Shown one piece after another: positions 1-31,272 of a stretch of DNA of 64,000 nt. The position numbers and the translations under genes are program-made. The stretch spans positions 1 to 64,000 of the forward strand of contig JAPYMA010000018.1 of assembly GCA_035041965.1 (NCBI GenBank), read 5' to 3'. The notes beneath the pieces are model-generated. The model did no database searches, was not told the origin of the DNA, and was given only the letters and a program-made list of their open reading frames with translations. The DNA is from Anisakis pegreffii. Its lineage: Eukaryota > Nematoda > Chromadorea > Rhabditida > Anisakidae. Positions within the stretch are counted from its first letter, which is position 1; every line of letters begins with the position of its first letter.

Positions 1-1018
1 ATCAACAATGAACAGAACAGAATTATGTATCAAAAATATAAGTGCGATTAAGGTGTGATAAGGTGAGGATGATGTTATAAGAATGACGTGGTGTATATTA
101 CAAAGTGCAATATGTTTAGATATATTCATAAATAAGATATAATGATTTGATAAAGAATAAATATTGCATAACGAAGGTGAATCACAAAAATTTCGTGAAT
201 ATCTCTATTCACGACAGAGATAGTTTCCAGTGACGGGTTGTTACTTGGGAGTGGGGCCGTGTCGATAGCCTAGCAAACCATTCAACCAGTCCCGAGCATT
301 CTCATGTAGCTCATCTAAACCTCACTTCACTCACACTAATCACGAGCAAATCAATATGCCAGTTTAGGCATACTGAAATGGCTCGAGTGAATACGCGAAT
401 TTCCTCGAATTATACCTATCAACTAAGATCCTAACTGAAGAAAAGTGAGGACAGCTAACGTCCTACGAGGGAAAAGTTTATTTGTGAAGAACTTCTGCTG
501 ATAGTGAAGCAGAACGATCCGAACGATGAAGCGGACTGAAGAAGCGTGTTCTGTGCATCCCTTAAATACGTTAATTTCTAACGTTCATGAATACTTATCA
601 GTTGATTGCAATATAATCGTCAATAAAATTTTTTGATCGCACCAAAAATCTCATGAGAAAGATTTTTTCAATAAGAAATCAAACATTGAAATAATCAAAT
701 GAAGCTTATGGATTTATGATGCCTCTTTCAACGACAGCTAAATTCGTCACTGAGAGAATCACGTACAAGACCAACTTTATCAATAATCGATGCTGCTAAC
801 ATCTTACATCACATTTGCAGCCGAAATCACTCTTTTACATTTCCAATTACGATTCTGTTCGGATGCATTTTTGTGATCTGCGAGAGCATAATTCAGTGAG
901 GAAATCAAAAACGGAATCAATTGGTGTATGAGTATTTGCAAGAAGAGTAATCAGATAATCCGTTCTTGCAAACGCACGATAAAAAGGAATCCTATGATAA
1001 TGTTGCAAACGATGTTCG
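1..1018. other. Non-coding, nothing recognised
   Basis: AT-rich sequence with frequent stops in all frames. I looked for the N-terminal half of the protease relic and did not find it. Confidence 0.6.
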
Positions 1019-1297
1019 TTGAGGGGTGCGGACCTGGATGTAGGCTTAGGCTTAGCGAATGAATGTTTTCGAGTAACCATGCCATTTTATCACTATTCGG
1101 TGGGAATTTCTCGGCCATCACCTGAGGAATGCGAACGCTTCAATAGATACCATGTGATGACCATTGTTGGTTTTGGACAAGTCGCAGATCAGCCATATTG
1201 GATCCTCAAATACAGTTGGGCACCAAATTGGGACTTGGGTTCGCACGGGATTCCGGGAGTTTCAGTTCTGATCCCGATCTCGGGATTTATGTTTTGA
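1019..1297 (+). pseudogene. Relic of a papain-family (cathepsin F-like) cysteine protease
   Basis: The frame reads FYHYSVGISRPSPEECERFN, then YHVMTIVGFGQVADQPYWIL and KYSWAPNWD. This is the C-terminal third of a C1A peptidase: GGISHP-like strand, catalytic His followed by VGFG, then PYWI-K-SW. The catalytic Asn of the KNSW motif is Tyr here (KYSW), and the expected Gly of NWG is Asp. After NWDL the sequence stops resembling the family and the frame ends at 1297. No Cys-containing N-terminal exon (GSCWAF) was seen upstream in the window. Either a dead gene fragment or one exon of a non-catalytic homologue whose other exons lie further upstream. Confidence 0.5.
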
Positions 1298-1717
1298 AAA
1301 ACCTCGGTATCTGGGATTTGATAAAGTAGGTCAATTTGTATGAATTTTTATAGTACGTCCACCTTGAAAAATACCTTATCATTACCATCTCATTCATATG
1401 TCGTCATCTTTGCTGTTTGCCACTTATCATTAATGAATGCTCGAGGAAATAGATTCAAGTAAGACGAATGGCATGATCATCGATAGCTTGGTGATATTTT
1501 GCGTGGCATTTCATTGAACATTCAACTGATTAATCTGCTCCCCATCAGTTTATGTGACGGTCATCCGGTTGCATTTCTGTGTAGACCAACGGAGATAATC
1601 ACATTTTCTAATGAGAACCAAGAGCAGCAAAAGTCAATGAAATTTTGAGTTGTTTCCTTCCACGCGATTTGTTTGGCTTCAATATTCCATCTGTTACCTC
1701 AACTGCATGTTCTAGAG

Positions 1718-2666
1718 CAGTGGTCCTTATAACGGATGATATTTCCCATTTTGGCAAATTTGGGGGTCTCGTGGGGGTTAACGGAGGGGTCAATGTAGGC
1801 TTGGCATCGTCTCTTATCAACATTGGGATTGGTTGAGAGAAACTAATATTTGGTGTTGTTTTGTTACGGTGAGACGGCATTATGATGGTGTATCACTCAG
1901 ATTTCTGATGGTAGCACTTTTCTTTATGCTAATTTCTGAGTTCGTTTAGGCCTGAGCAAAAATCAGTTGGAAGAAGTCACAAATGTTTCGTAAGTTCTTC
2001 AGATATCCTCTCTCATAAGCAGTATGAACTGATTGAGCTCTTTTGTATGACAAAATGATCATTGGTTTGGTGCGGGACAATCGAGTATTTCTGAATCTGT
2101 TTTTCAGTTTCTACAATGTCTAAGTCTTCAATCGCTTATGACTGTTTTTCCAATCGGTATGATACTTGTAGCGTGATGAGCGACAACTTTTCTTATGATG
2201 TTAATGACTGAAAAGTAGAAAGGGAATTTCAGACCTGATGCACCTATCGCATCTCAAAACCCTTGATAGTTCGGATTTATTTTCATCCCTTCGATGAATT
2301 TTTACTCATTCATTAACAATCACTTTGATGAAATGATTGCTTTCCCGTTCATCTTGAAGATAATTCCTCAAATGTTTATTGTGTCTTCCTTCATGATGAA
2401 TTATTGAACTTGTCATTAGATTTCATTTTTTTACTGCTGAAGAATGTTTTTCTCATCGCTTTTCGTTTTTTGACTGCCGACGTTCATACTGTGTCTGCAA
2501 TGGATAAAAAAGCTTTAAAAATGCTTGCTTCATTCCAGAAAATTAATTTCCTTCACGCCATGAGGAATTTCCGGATCGGTTTTCCTTTTGTTGGGATGGG
2601 GGGGGTAACGGGGGCGTGCCAGATTATCAAAAGAGGTAATGGAGCACTGAAGCGTGAAAAGTACTG
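1718..2666 (+). mobile_element. hAT-like non-autonomous element, copy 1 (long, 949 bp)
   Basis: Starts CAGTGGTCCTTAT and ends GTACTG, flanked by ttctagag (1710-1717) and ttctatat (2667-2674), a degenerate 8-bp target duplication (6/8). The 5' subterminal sequence (tttggcaaatttggggg) and the last ~240 bp (from about 2430) align with copy 3, including gaggtaatggagcactgaagcgtga near the 3' end. It carries a middle segment absent from the two short copies. ORFs inside it show no transposase similarity. Confidence 0.55.
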
Positions 2667-2674
2667 TTCTATAT

Positions 2675-5442
2675 CACGGCGTTAACGAATTCCATACAAG
2701 GGTTCCCTTATGGTCTCATCGTCGGTGCAATAAACAAAAATGGTTGATGACTCTGCCACGAGAAAACCCGCATTTCTTGAGATAATTATGATCGCACGCT
2801 CGAAATCACTGTTTCTGACGCACTCAGAGTGAGCGCTTTATATGATCAAAGGTTGATGTGCACTAGCAGTTGTTATTCTTAAGATGTGTTCAAATTCTGC
2901 GACTTTATTCAGATTACTGAATTTTATTTTTTACATCATTTTTAGGATTATATTACCACATGATTTATTGCTGTTCTTCTGAATAAATACTAACCACGAA
3001 TTGCATTCGAATTAAATGTGACATAATCAATCATTCTTTATTGACGTAATTAACAAAGTCAAATATTTATGTCGCTGATAGAACCTTGCTCTTATCATCA
3101 CAATTATAATTACAATCATAATGAAAATATTTAAAATAGCAAAATCGATAGCAGAAGTAAATAACTGAACGATGAATCATAATTAATATCATCCTAGTAA
3201 CCATAAATTCAATTATATTCCTCATGAACCTGAACGGACATTCGAACGCTAATTCTTGGTCATTCCTCTGATAAAAATCTAACGCTGAGATTTCGTATTG
3301 CTTGATTTCAATTTGACGATATCACAGATAACTTCTAGCTTAATAAACTCTCTCTCATGCATTGTTGCACGAAATGAACAACTGTCCAGCTGTATCAACG
3401 AATACTGCCACAGAACAAATTCAACCTGACATATATTCATGCACTCATTCTTGAATGGACCATTTCAATATCATCGTAAACCAACACTGTTTCCATTAGA
3501 TATATTTGTCGAATATGGGGTGATAGTTGAAGTTCTTACAGCCTAAGTACACCGCAATAAGCGAATTCACCCGAACGCATAATGGACAACAATAGAAAAC
3601 GCTAACCAATTTTTGCGAATGCATCCAGTCAACTGAAGCTCATACAGTGATACGGTGTCATCCGTGCAACAGTATGCAATCTTGCAGTAACTTTATATTA
3701 TTGTAACGGCCACCCGCACACTCATTAAGAACATATATTACACAAACGAATGAACTAAATTATCAGGTGTTATCGGTGAGATAAATGAACCAATCGACGA
3801 CGTAATTCATTAAATATTACTGGCCGAGATCATACCACAATTACTTTGGCAAGATTGGAACGAAGGAAGCACTAATCATTTCAAAATGAGGAAACATCAA
3901 CAAGACAAACAATCAATCAAGAATCAAAAATCATTTCAATTTACAATTTATTAAAATTTAAATTAATACTTCAAAAAAGAAAAAAAAAACAACGGCACCG
4001 TTCTGCAACCACATCGGGCATCTGAATTAGTCATAGTGAAAATATGCAAAACACAGAAACCGAATGAAATGAAATAAAACAATGAAAAACATCAGTAGGA
4101 ATACTACATTCGATAACAAGTATTAGTTGAATAGATCTTCACGTTTGGTCGAGCACAGAAAGAAATTGATATACTTGATGGTGAATTCTCTTCATGTTTG
4201 AAAGCAGTTCTTCATGAAACGATTATTCTGAAGAATCAATGACAGAATGGTTTGGTCGAATACGAATCTGATGAAATCGCCTGGTTGCAGTCCGGAAGAA
4301 TTTCGCTATTTCAACTAGAGTTAAAATTACGAGATATAAAAAAGCGCTGAGGACGATTTCTTCTGATTCGCAACAAAAACATTCAGCTCGTAAGTATTTT
4401 GCTGACAAATTCATGTCAGGCCACGAAAGTCCCTCCTCAAGATGAGTAACTTTGTGAAGCATTCGACTCTATTTTAATGATGAATATCGCCGTTACATAA
4501 ACGCAACGCATGACTGATCCCATTACTTAGAAATAGATTAAACATTCGAATTCAATTCATATGACAATGGGAGGATAATTTGAGCTACTCATTCATACTT
4601 CGACATCATCACAGATTATAACTGCTGATTGACTTAAGCAAGCTTGTCAAGTTTGGTTAATGAAGATCACTGCATTGTCGAATGAATCACAGCACTATTA
4701 ACTAAATTTCCGGGAATAGGATTGTTGGAATCATTTCTTTCCTTCACACGAACCCTCTCTGATGTGACCAATCTGTGGGGAATAACTAATGAGGGAGTTA
4801 ATTCCAGTAGAACTGTCGGAAAGAATGAATGCCTTGCATGAAGGAACAATGGGTACTGGCTCTAGATGAAATCAGAGGACTCTGAATAACATGAGCACTT
4901 CATCAGTTTCATACTGCCTAAATCATGGCAACGAATCGATCAATTAACGGTTCATAGCTGCTCACTTTGAATTGGAATTTCGAAGAAATCAAAAAAAATT
5001 GAACAGTATTAATAAAACCTATTGCAATTGACAGCGCACTTGGAGCATCAAACAATTCTTTGTATACTCGTTAACTCGAAATAGTTCAGAACCGTAATAC
5101 ACACTCAAACGCTATCATATAGCGGAAGACAAATGTCTGATGGAACTGTGAAAGTTTCAAGGCGGATTCCATTTCTGAAAAGAAGAATGATCCCCAAAAC
5201 AAGTGAAAATCCTGCGTAATCAATCGATACTCCCAAATGAATCGCATTTACAATTGATCTAATGTGTTGTTCATCATTGTAAGTAGTGATGATGAATGAA
5301 GCATGTAAACTGAATCCAACTTGTACAATTGAAAAGTGAATTAGGATCCAATCGAATGCAATCAATAGAAACGTAATAAAATCGACTCGATAAAACCGAA
5401 TGAATCGAAATAAAACGAAACAAAACAATATTCATATGTGTG
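2675..5442. other. Non-coding, 3' flank of unc-103
   Basis: AT-rich with no ORF showing protein-like composition. It should contain the unc-103 3' UTR (minus strand) below 5443, but the poly(A) site is not visible. Confidence 0.55.
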
Positions 5443-24276
<18,834 letters not shown>

Positions 24277-24292
24277 TACTACTACTATCTCC

Positions 24293-24320
24293 TAGCCAAT
24301 GCCCAAACAACCATTGGCTA
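24293..24320. promoter_or_regulatory. Perfect inverted repeat carrying two CCAAT motifs, upstream of unc-103 exon 1
   Basis: tagccaatg, ten bases, cattggcta: 9-bp perfect arms that place a CCAAT in each orientation, 17-44 bases upstream of the exon 1 ATG. It could be a paired CCAAT-box promoter element or a 5'-UTR hairpin. Function is inferred from position only. Confidence 0.45.
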
Positions 24321-27300
24321 GTGAGCCCATAAGCGATCGACGAGCATCACCATAAAACACACCAACAAATGCCCAATATTGCTCATGAATATCACTCGTA
24401 TTGATGCGATGAATAACAATTACAGAGATGATGCATTGTGAATGACCAAATAGTGAACAGTGTTTCTTATATTGCTGGTTTTCGCCTTTGGAACATCAAG
24501 AATCGACGAATGAATTACTTGAGTCGATTCATTCAGGAATCGCGCTTCAAGTAAACATCTACTGAAACGAATCGCGTTTCTCGTTGCATGTAGTGACAGA
24601 AGGCGATGCTTTGTTAGGCTTAGTGCTAAGCACTTTTTATTTGTTACCAATACAGTTGCTTAACGGAAATTTTTTGAGAGGTCGTTGATCGATCCATACA
24701 ATATCATCAATAATTAATCATCGAACAATTTCGATTATCTTCTCTTTTGAAAATTCCAACTCACCATTTGCGCTTATATCATTGGATAATGATATCTTAT
24801 CATTCACATTATATATCACATCATATCTACAACATAAATATCACATATTACGTCCATATACACGCAAACACAAATCTATAAGAAGAGATGACCACAAGCG
24901 AAATCTTATCAAATTATCAGTGCATGAATCAAATCGATCGTTGGCGAAATAGCTTCAAGAAACATTTCGAGTCTTTGAACTGATTATATCAATTTTTGAG
25001 GAAAATTCGGGAGTTCCTCGAAAAATTTGGGCAACGGACATCCCCGAGAATTCTATAAAAGCTGCGACGAGAAAGGACGGAATCTCTAAAATGCAGTTGG
25101 CCCGAAAGATGTCGGGGATGGGGTTCGCAAAATACCCCGATCCTTGCAACACATCAGTTTGGATGTCTCAGAATCATTTGTAGTTAAACATCGAAGTGAG
25201 AGAAATAAGGAAAACACATAAATGCAGCAGAAAATGCGCATGAGAACGTCGAAAACGTCAACGATGAAGACGACATAAGAATCAAAAACGCTAGCGAAGT
25301 GATAAATGCGATCTCACCTAACCAAAAAATTCTCACCGTTCCATCCATTTCTTATGTTCTCACTTTCGCTAAAACGTTTCTTACTTAATAACATGTTCTG
25401 CTATTCGTTTTCTATAGTCGGCATCTATTTCACAAGAATGAGGAGCTGAAGAAGAAAAAGAAGATGATATGGTTGCGTAAAAGCAAACGAAAATGAATTT
25501 AAAGTAGGCCGTTGTGTAACACTACAATAAGAAAGCGGATATCTGATGCTTACAGATATCGAACTGATACGAATCGAATCGCTTACACTCTGCTGATTCA
25601 AATCGAAACACTCATCATCATACACCTCTGAGTTGCAGCAGCAGTATCCATTCAATTGATCGACCGACCGACCGTTTATATCCTTCTTATCCATTCAAAG
25701 CATCTAACAAACCAACCCACAATCTAAACCAAATCCTTCATCCTACCCCACACTGTGAAGTCCCAAACTGCCGAATACGCAAAATTCATGCTAATCGCTC
25801 CGCTAGCAGCATGACAAGGGCAATAGCGAAAGCAATAGTTAACCGAATAGTAGTTAACATCAACTTGCATCTTGCAGCTTAAAAGCCATATGCTGTAAGT
25901 TTGCGTATGCTATCAGCCATATTTATTGGCTATGATATATTGTATGGCTATACACAGCCACATATGCTTATGCAGCATCAAACGGCCTCAACAATCATCC
26001 AGCTGAATAGGCAGTATTTAGCGTGCATGATTATTCATTCTTTATTCATTTATTTGAATGTTCCTTGGATGCGATCAATGTGGTGCCATCTGATGTGATG
26101 ATATGATCATATGAATTCAATTGCCTTCCTCTTCTACTCGGATGCCACCCACATTCGCTTGGTGCATGTATACCTCCTGAATATCTCATCTTGGATACAT
26201 CATATCCCTCTCTTATATTATTTGACTTTATTCACACACAATATCTTAAATGGATATCGTATCTACGTGATGTTCATTCTCGATTTCCTATTCTTTCAAT
26301 TCCCTCTCACATACTTATTAAATGCGAGTGAAAATGCCTCTTAACATCATCACTAACCCTCATGTGATCTATCACGCTATTGCATCAACGCAATATCATA
26401 TCGCCATTCTGCACCACAATTATTATCACGGTTTTTGATCGTTCACATCGTTCCCATTCAACAAACTGTCACTAACCTCAGAATCAACGCATCTGTCGTT
26501 CTCGGTACTCCTAACATGTTCTCGGTACCTAACGGATGTGAACTTACGAACGTTATCACGTTAATCTGATTAAATCACTAGTTTCTGAGTCACTACAATA
26601 TAAAAGTTTTACAACAATCAGATGAATGAAAGATTCAATGCGGGAACTGAGTGAAATTTCGAGGTTAAACTGAAAAACTCAAAGGTTTTAAAAATCCGAA
26701 TGATTGGGATGTAGGAAAGCTTAAGATAACCTCAAAAGAGCCGCCAGAAGTTTTTCTTAGTTATAAGGATATAATAATTTCGTCTCGAACAAACCGCATC
26801 AATTCGTGAAGTTATGAACAAAATCAATAGAAATATCGGTTTCGATAGGGACTATCATACGGTTGAAAATGTGCTACATGGAAGAGGGTATGTCTAAGTA
26901 TTTAGTGGTATAACAATGAAAAATGACTCAATGACTCAGCATAAGAGAGTAACGACCAGAAACTTCTCGCGAAAATTTATGATGGTTAAAAGCAGCGAAC
27001 CATCCGAAAGAATCTGCGATTTCAATAACAAATCACCACAATAAAAAAGGCAGTCATCAATTTCGAATGAAACGCAACGCCTCTTAAATCAATAAAACAC
27101 ATGTATAAAAATGAAAGTTTGCTCTTGTAACTCGACTCAAACGTTCATAGACAAGTTATTCTCGGCTTTGAAACTGGAAAAATTCACCGAAAATGAAATA
27201 AGGATGTGATCATAGCAGTGTATGAATGCCATCATGACACTAGCTAATAGACAAGCTTCGGCGAGTAACCACAAACACCTGAGAGATTTCTCCTCATAAC

Positions 27301-28788
27301 GCATTTAATAACATTGGAACTTTATTGCAGAAATGTTTCGTTGTGAAAGAAGATATAATTATATTTTGGTTGCTTACCCATAAATTGTTCAATTGATTTC
27401 TGTTTGATTGGCTTGATTTTTTTTAGTCGGAAAAAGATTATGTTCCTTGAGTGCTTGTGTCTCGGAATGTAACTCTAGATAATGTTTAATCTGGATTTTG
27501 CGATCCGACAGTGAAAGTTATACTCCTGAATGGATTTCGTGGGCGAGTAGAGTGATGAAATTCTATCGGAAAGGTAGGAAGTTATAGACAGCAATGACAT
27601 ATGGGGTAAGATTGCAAGCGATAATTATTTCTGCGACAATTACGACCATGTTCAATTCTCAATGAATTCAAATTCGAAGTCAACAGCATAACTGCTGACA
27701 CGAAGTTAGCAAAACAAATTCATACACTAAGATAAACAATGTGAAACTTCAAAGGATCATAACGTGCGTTCATGACTGCAACAGTACACTAGGAACGCCA
27801 TAAGTGAACAGCAAAATTTTAATCGCTCCACTTAAATAAGCGTTCCCAAGGATTACGGCCAATTCAAGAGTAAAAACTTTTTCCAACAACTATGCAAAAA
27901 ATTATATTGACAGACGTCATCGCCCAACAGGGAGTTTGTTGTTGGCTTGCATAAAAACATCGCTTCTTCTTTTCACTGCAAAACAACCATAGAATCGACC
28001 AGCAAGAGCGCCTTCTCAATCTTTTGCTCACAAACCAATCAAAACTGACACAAAATTGCCTCCTCCCATTCACTTCAGAAAGGTCTATTAACGGATTAGA
28101 CCAATGAATTTCTTAACAAATGAATGACAAATACATCATTCGGATCACCAAGAAGCAGCGTTTCAAACACAAAAATTTCAATTATTGTACATAGTATTTC
28201 AAGATATCAGAATTCTGATATATTGGTGTGAATAAAAGTATGAGACGTTTGATTAGTAACCAATAACATTTGCAGTCTCGAAGTGAGAGCTCTTCCTCAC
28301 TGGACGAATGAAACTTATAAAACAGTTGTGAGATACCGTATTGAACGAGATATTCATTGCACTAACACTAATGTATCAAAGAAGCACGCCCGAGAAGGGT
28401 GCGAATAAACTTTCGGCTGATTTATATGTCAACTAGAGGGAATGTTCATAGATGTCTTATAAATGTCTTTTCATATTACCACAAAATACGAATGAATGCG
28501 TCGAATACATGAACAAATATGGACATATACGAGCATATTACACACAGAATGATATGCTCTTCTGCGAAAAAATGAAGTAGTGCATTTGCTAGGCACTTAG
28601 TCCTTGGTTTCAACGTTTGTTTCATCGTCGGCTCTACCCTCAGGCACTATACAATACTTCGAAGTACTAAAATATATCTGAGTTTGTCACATATAGCACA
28701 AATGCATAGATGAATGATATTTTCAAATCTGGGTGAGGAGGTAAGATTTATTCATTTGTATTAATCTTTGATCTGAACAATTTTCTGG
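24321..28788. other. Mostly non-coding
   Basis: Apart from the GC-rich island near 25 kb nothing is supported. 26100-26400 is pyrimidine-rich on the plus strand and gives several random ORFs. Confidence 0.5.
24961..25152 (+). other. GC-rich island without assigned gene
   Basis: About 190 bp clearly richer in G+C than its surroundings, open on both strands (plus strand: VPRKIWATDIPENSIKAATR; minus strand: YFANPIPDIFRANCILEI). It may be an unrecognised exon or a small transposon fragment. Confidence 0.3.
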
Positions 28789-29367
28789 ATGCATTCATCG
28801 TTGACTTTTAATCATACATCTACATTGGACACCTACAACGACCATAACAACCTCTTCACTAAACATTCATGCAGAAAGCTCACGTCGAATTGGACGGAAA
28901 TAGCAAATATCCGGATGGATGTTACCATACGTCAGAAAGATTTTTTACGTAATATCACATTAGACCATATATTTTTATATAATTGCCCAATCGATGAACA
29001 ACAAATATCGCATAAAATCAAACTATTCACCAAATACAATTGCATTTCGATTGATCCGAATCTGATGAAATTACCGGGTGTGCGCACTGCTCATTTTTTG
29101 TTAGACTTGCAAGAAAGCAATCGAACATTAAGCATTCTAATCGTTCAACCGCATGAAAATGTTCGGATATACCATATTATGGCATATAGAAAATTCCGAC
29201 ACCGACACTTCAAACATAAAATAAACTCTATCTCGTCCAACATCGACCCCAAAAAATGTATGAAACATCCAAACCCCTTCCATACCACTCTCAATTCCTC
29301 TGTCCAATGGCCCATTCAAGCGCAAAAAAATCACCCAAAAAATTTTGAGCACATTCTCAAATGTTAG
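28789..29367 (+). CDS. Unrecognised 192-codon ORF, opposite strand within the unc-103 outer intron
   Basis: The longest ORF in the window. ATG at 28789 has an in-frame TGA five codons upstream, so the start is fixed unless spliced. The product has no signal peptide or membrane segment at the start but has five N-glycosylation sequons (NHT, NWT, NIT, NRT, NSS) and scattered Cys. The middle (DHIFLYNCPIDEQQ, then FLLDLQESNRTLSILIVQPH) alternates like beta strands; the last ~50 residues are basic, His-rich and end ILKC. No family recognised. The length is well above the other chance ORFs here. It may be a single-exon gene nested in unc-103 or a retrocopy. Confidence 0.45.
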   Translation: MHSSLTFNHTSTLDTYNDHNNLFTKHSCRKLTSNWTEIANIRMDVTIRQKDFLRNITLDHIFLYNCPIDEQQISHKIKLFTKYNCISIDPNLMKLPGVRTAHFLLDLQESNRTLSILIVQPHENVRIYHIMAYRKFRHRHFKHKINSISSNIDPKKCMKHPNPFHTTLNSSVQWPIQAQKNHPKNFEHILKC

Positions 29368-29649
29368 ATTCATAGCATAGGCTCATTACTCAAACAGCAA
29401 ATAATTTCAAATAACTGTACACAACCCTAATTGATTCTCGGAACGTGATAGTGACCTTTCAAACGGTCCATTATTCCACTCAATGAATGTGCTCAGTGCA
29501 CTGAGGGAATGGCCATTCTCGAAAAGCTACAGAATCATAGCACCGTTATGTCATCATCCATTATTAATTGGAAAATGCAGCATATGATTTTGTAATGTAA
29601 CTCTGCATCTATCATCAAGAATGCGAGAAGAAAATCTGTTTATTGACAC

Positions 29650-29770
29650 CGATTCACCGATACTTTTCGGTGAGTTATACTTAATTTAATACTTCCGATA
29701 CTTCGGTGAATCATATTTAATCATACTTATTACTTCCGATACTTTAACCATACTTTCGATACTTTAATCA
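29650..29770 (+). repeat. Degenerate tandem repeat built on ttccgatactt
   Basis: The core cgatactt appears five times in ~120 bp, twice followed by tcggtga, separated by T/A-rich spacers (taatcatactta). Local minisatellite, 300 bp after the 192-codon ORF. Confidence 0.75.
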
Positions 29771-30497
29771 TTCAGTCATATTTCGATGGACAATACGGCT
29801 GACAAACGATTTTGAGAATTGCAACTGCATCAAATAAACTGCAGTAAACTGGAGTGGAATTGGGATGACTAGTGATTTTTCGACAGAACTGAATAACCGA
29901 TTTGAGCGAATGCATTAAACGCGTATGAATGATGTATGCATGTATCTATGGTTCACTAGAGCATAATGCAACTTGAAATAAACTAGAGCATATAACATGT
30001 TTCCTTCAAAATTGCTTCATCGCTTTGCAAGCTGATGTCTATTGCGTTGAGGGCACATAATCAGCAATTACAGATTACAGCTCTCTGGCTTCTTATAAGA
30101 AGCAAGCTTCTTACAATGCATACGCATGTGGTCGGATTTCAGATTAAGTACGTCTCGTTCTAAGCACAATCCAATTTAAATGAGAGCATCCAACGTGAAC
30201 TCTTCATCTGACTTCCTTACATTCAATGTAAAGCACAATACATTGGCACATTCGATGCATTGGCACATTCGAATTTATATAGGTGCAATCAAAATCTTCA
30301 TCTTTTTTCGACACAATAGCAGAATGAGCACTAACTTTCGAGGAATCTTTTCCTTCAAAACGGATGAATTTTCGAAGAGAACTTTTGACGTCCGATTACT
30401 AATAATACATCGAGCATGACTGTATATGGTCTGAAGCAGCGAAATGAATCGAGCGCGGACTCGTCTGCCGCAACGAAAAGTTTCGTTTTCTTCTCAC
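29771..30497. other. Non-coding between tandem repeat and alternative exon
   Basis: AT-rich; contains AATAAA-type sequences (about 29830) that could serve the 28789-29367 ORF. No other feature. Confidence 0.5.
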
Positions 30498-30663
30498 CTG
30501 TGTAAAGAAAGAGTTGTGGTGAAATTTATGGTTGCTTTTTTTTATCCGACGATTTTCGGATCCTCGCTCGTCAACAACATTTTTTAACCAATCTTTTGTT
30601 TTCAGTACATTGCAAAAAGCATTAAGAACGTTTGCCCAGAACGGTTGTTCAGATTTCAGGCTT
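30498..30663 (-). CDS. unc-103: Probable alternative unc-103 N-terminal exon (long isoform)
   Basis: A 166-bp exon between a strong acceptor (tttctcttatgttag) and a strong donor (cag then gtgaga). It is open only in one frame: one base, then SLKSEQPFWANVLNAFCNVL, DWLKNVVDERGSEN and a basic His/Lys stretch ending NSFFTQ. It ends in phase 0 and so joins exon 2 to read FFTQ-VLSLGADV, which resembles the VTQVLSLGADV junction of vertebrate ERG. Its one-base start matches the phase-2 end of the block at 39221-39496. No PAS/eag domain is visible. It lies ~6 kb upstream of exon 1, so it would be used instead of that exon. The exon itself is well supported; the link to unc-103 rests on phase, strand, order and the junction sequence. 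Confidence 0.6.
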
Positions 30664-31239
30664 CTAACATAAGAGAAAAACAATTGCACGCTCGATACCC
30701 AATCAAATGCTTAAGCCCTGTATTTGGGATTTTCGATAGACTTTAGATGATCATGTTTTAAATTTGTTGATTATATTTCTTAAACTAACTCAATAATGCA
30801 GGCTGAGAAAGCCACTTTACCAGAAAGAAATAAATCACCAGAATCACTTAACAAACACTGATTAGTTGGAGACTGCGAATGTTGAAAACACTCGGTCAAT
30901 GCATAATAAGATGTTTATAGAATAATAACGTTTAACGCTTTCGAGCACGATTCTTTCAGAATATTCGTTAACACGTTCGTTCGCCCATACATTCAGTTCT
31001 CTTTCTCAGCTAGCTTAGTTTAAATAATCCAATAAAACTGGACACATTCTCACACTTTCAACCGAATGATTGCTTATTGCAAACTTTTCAGTACATCTTA
31101 TTATTTTACGTTCAGTCATGACTATAACTTACTCAATGTATACTTTTCGCTTTATTCTATGCTCCTTTCTTTCTCACACACAATTATTGGAGAGTTTCAC
31201 AACCGTTGACCCTTTGAAATCATTCGTTACAATGAATAA

Positions 31240-31272
31240 AAATTTGACAATGTCATTCACATTGTCAAATTT
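31240..31272. repeat. 14-bp perfect inverted repeat
   Basis: aaatttgacaatgt, cattc, acattgtcaaattt. Short stable hairpin in non-coding DNA. Confidence 0.85.

Noticed and set aside
1200..1345. Possible relation between the tail of the protease relic and the GC-rich island at 25 kb
   Set aside because: Both contain attc-gggagtt and cccga-type motifs, but the match is too short and interrupted to call a repeat.
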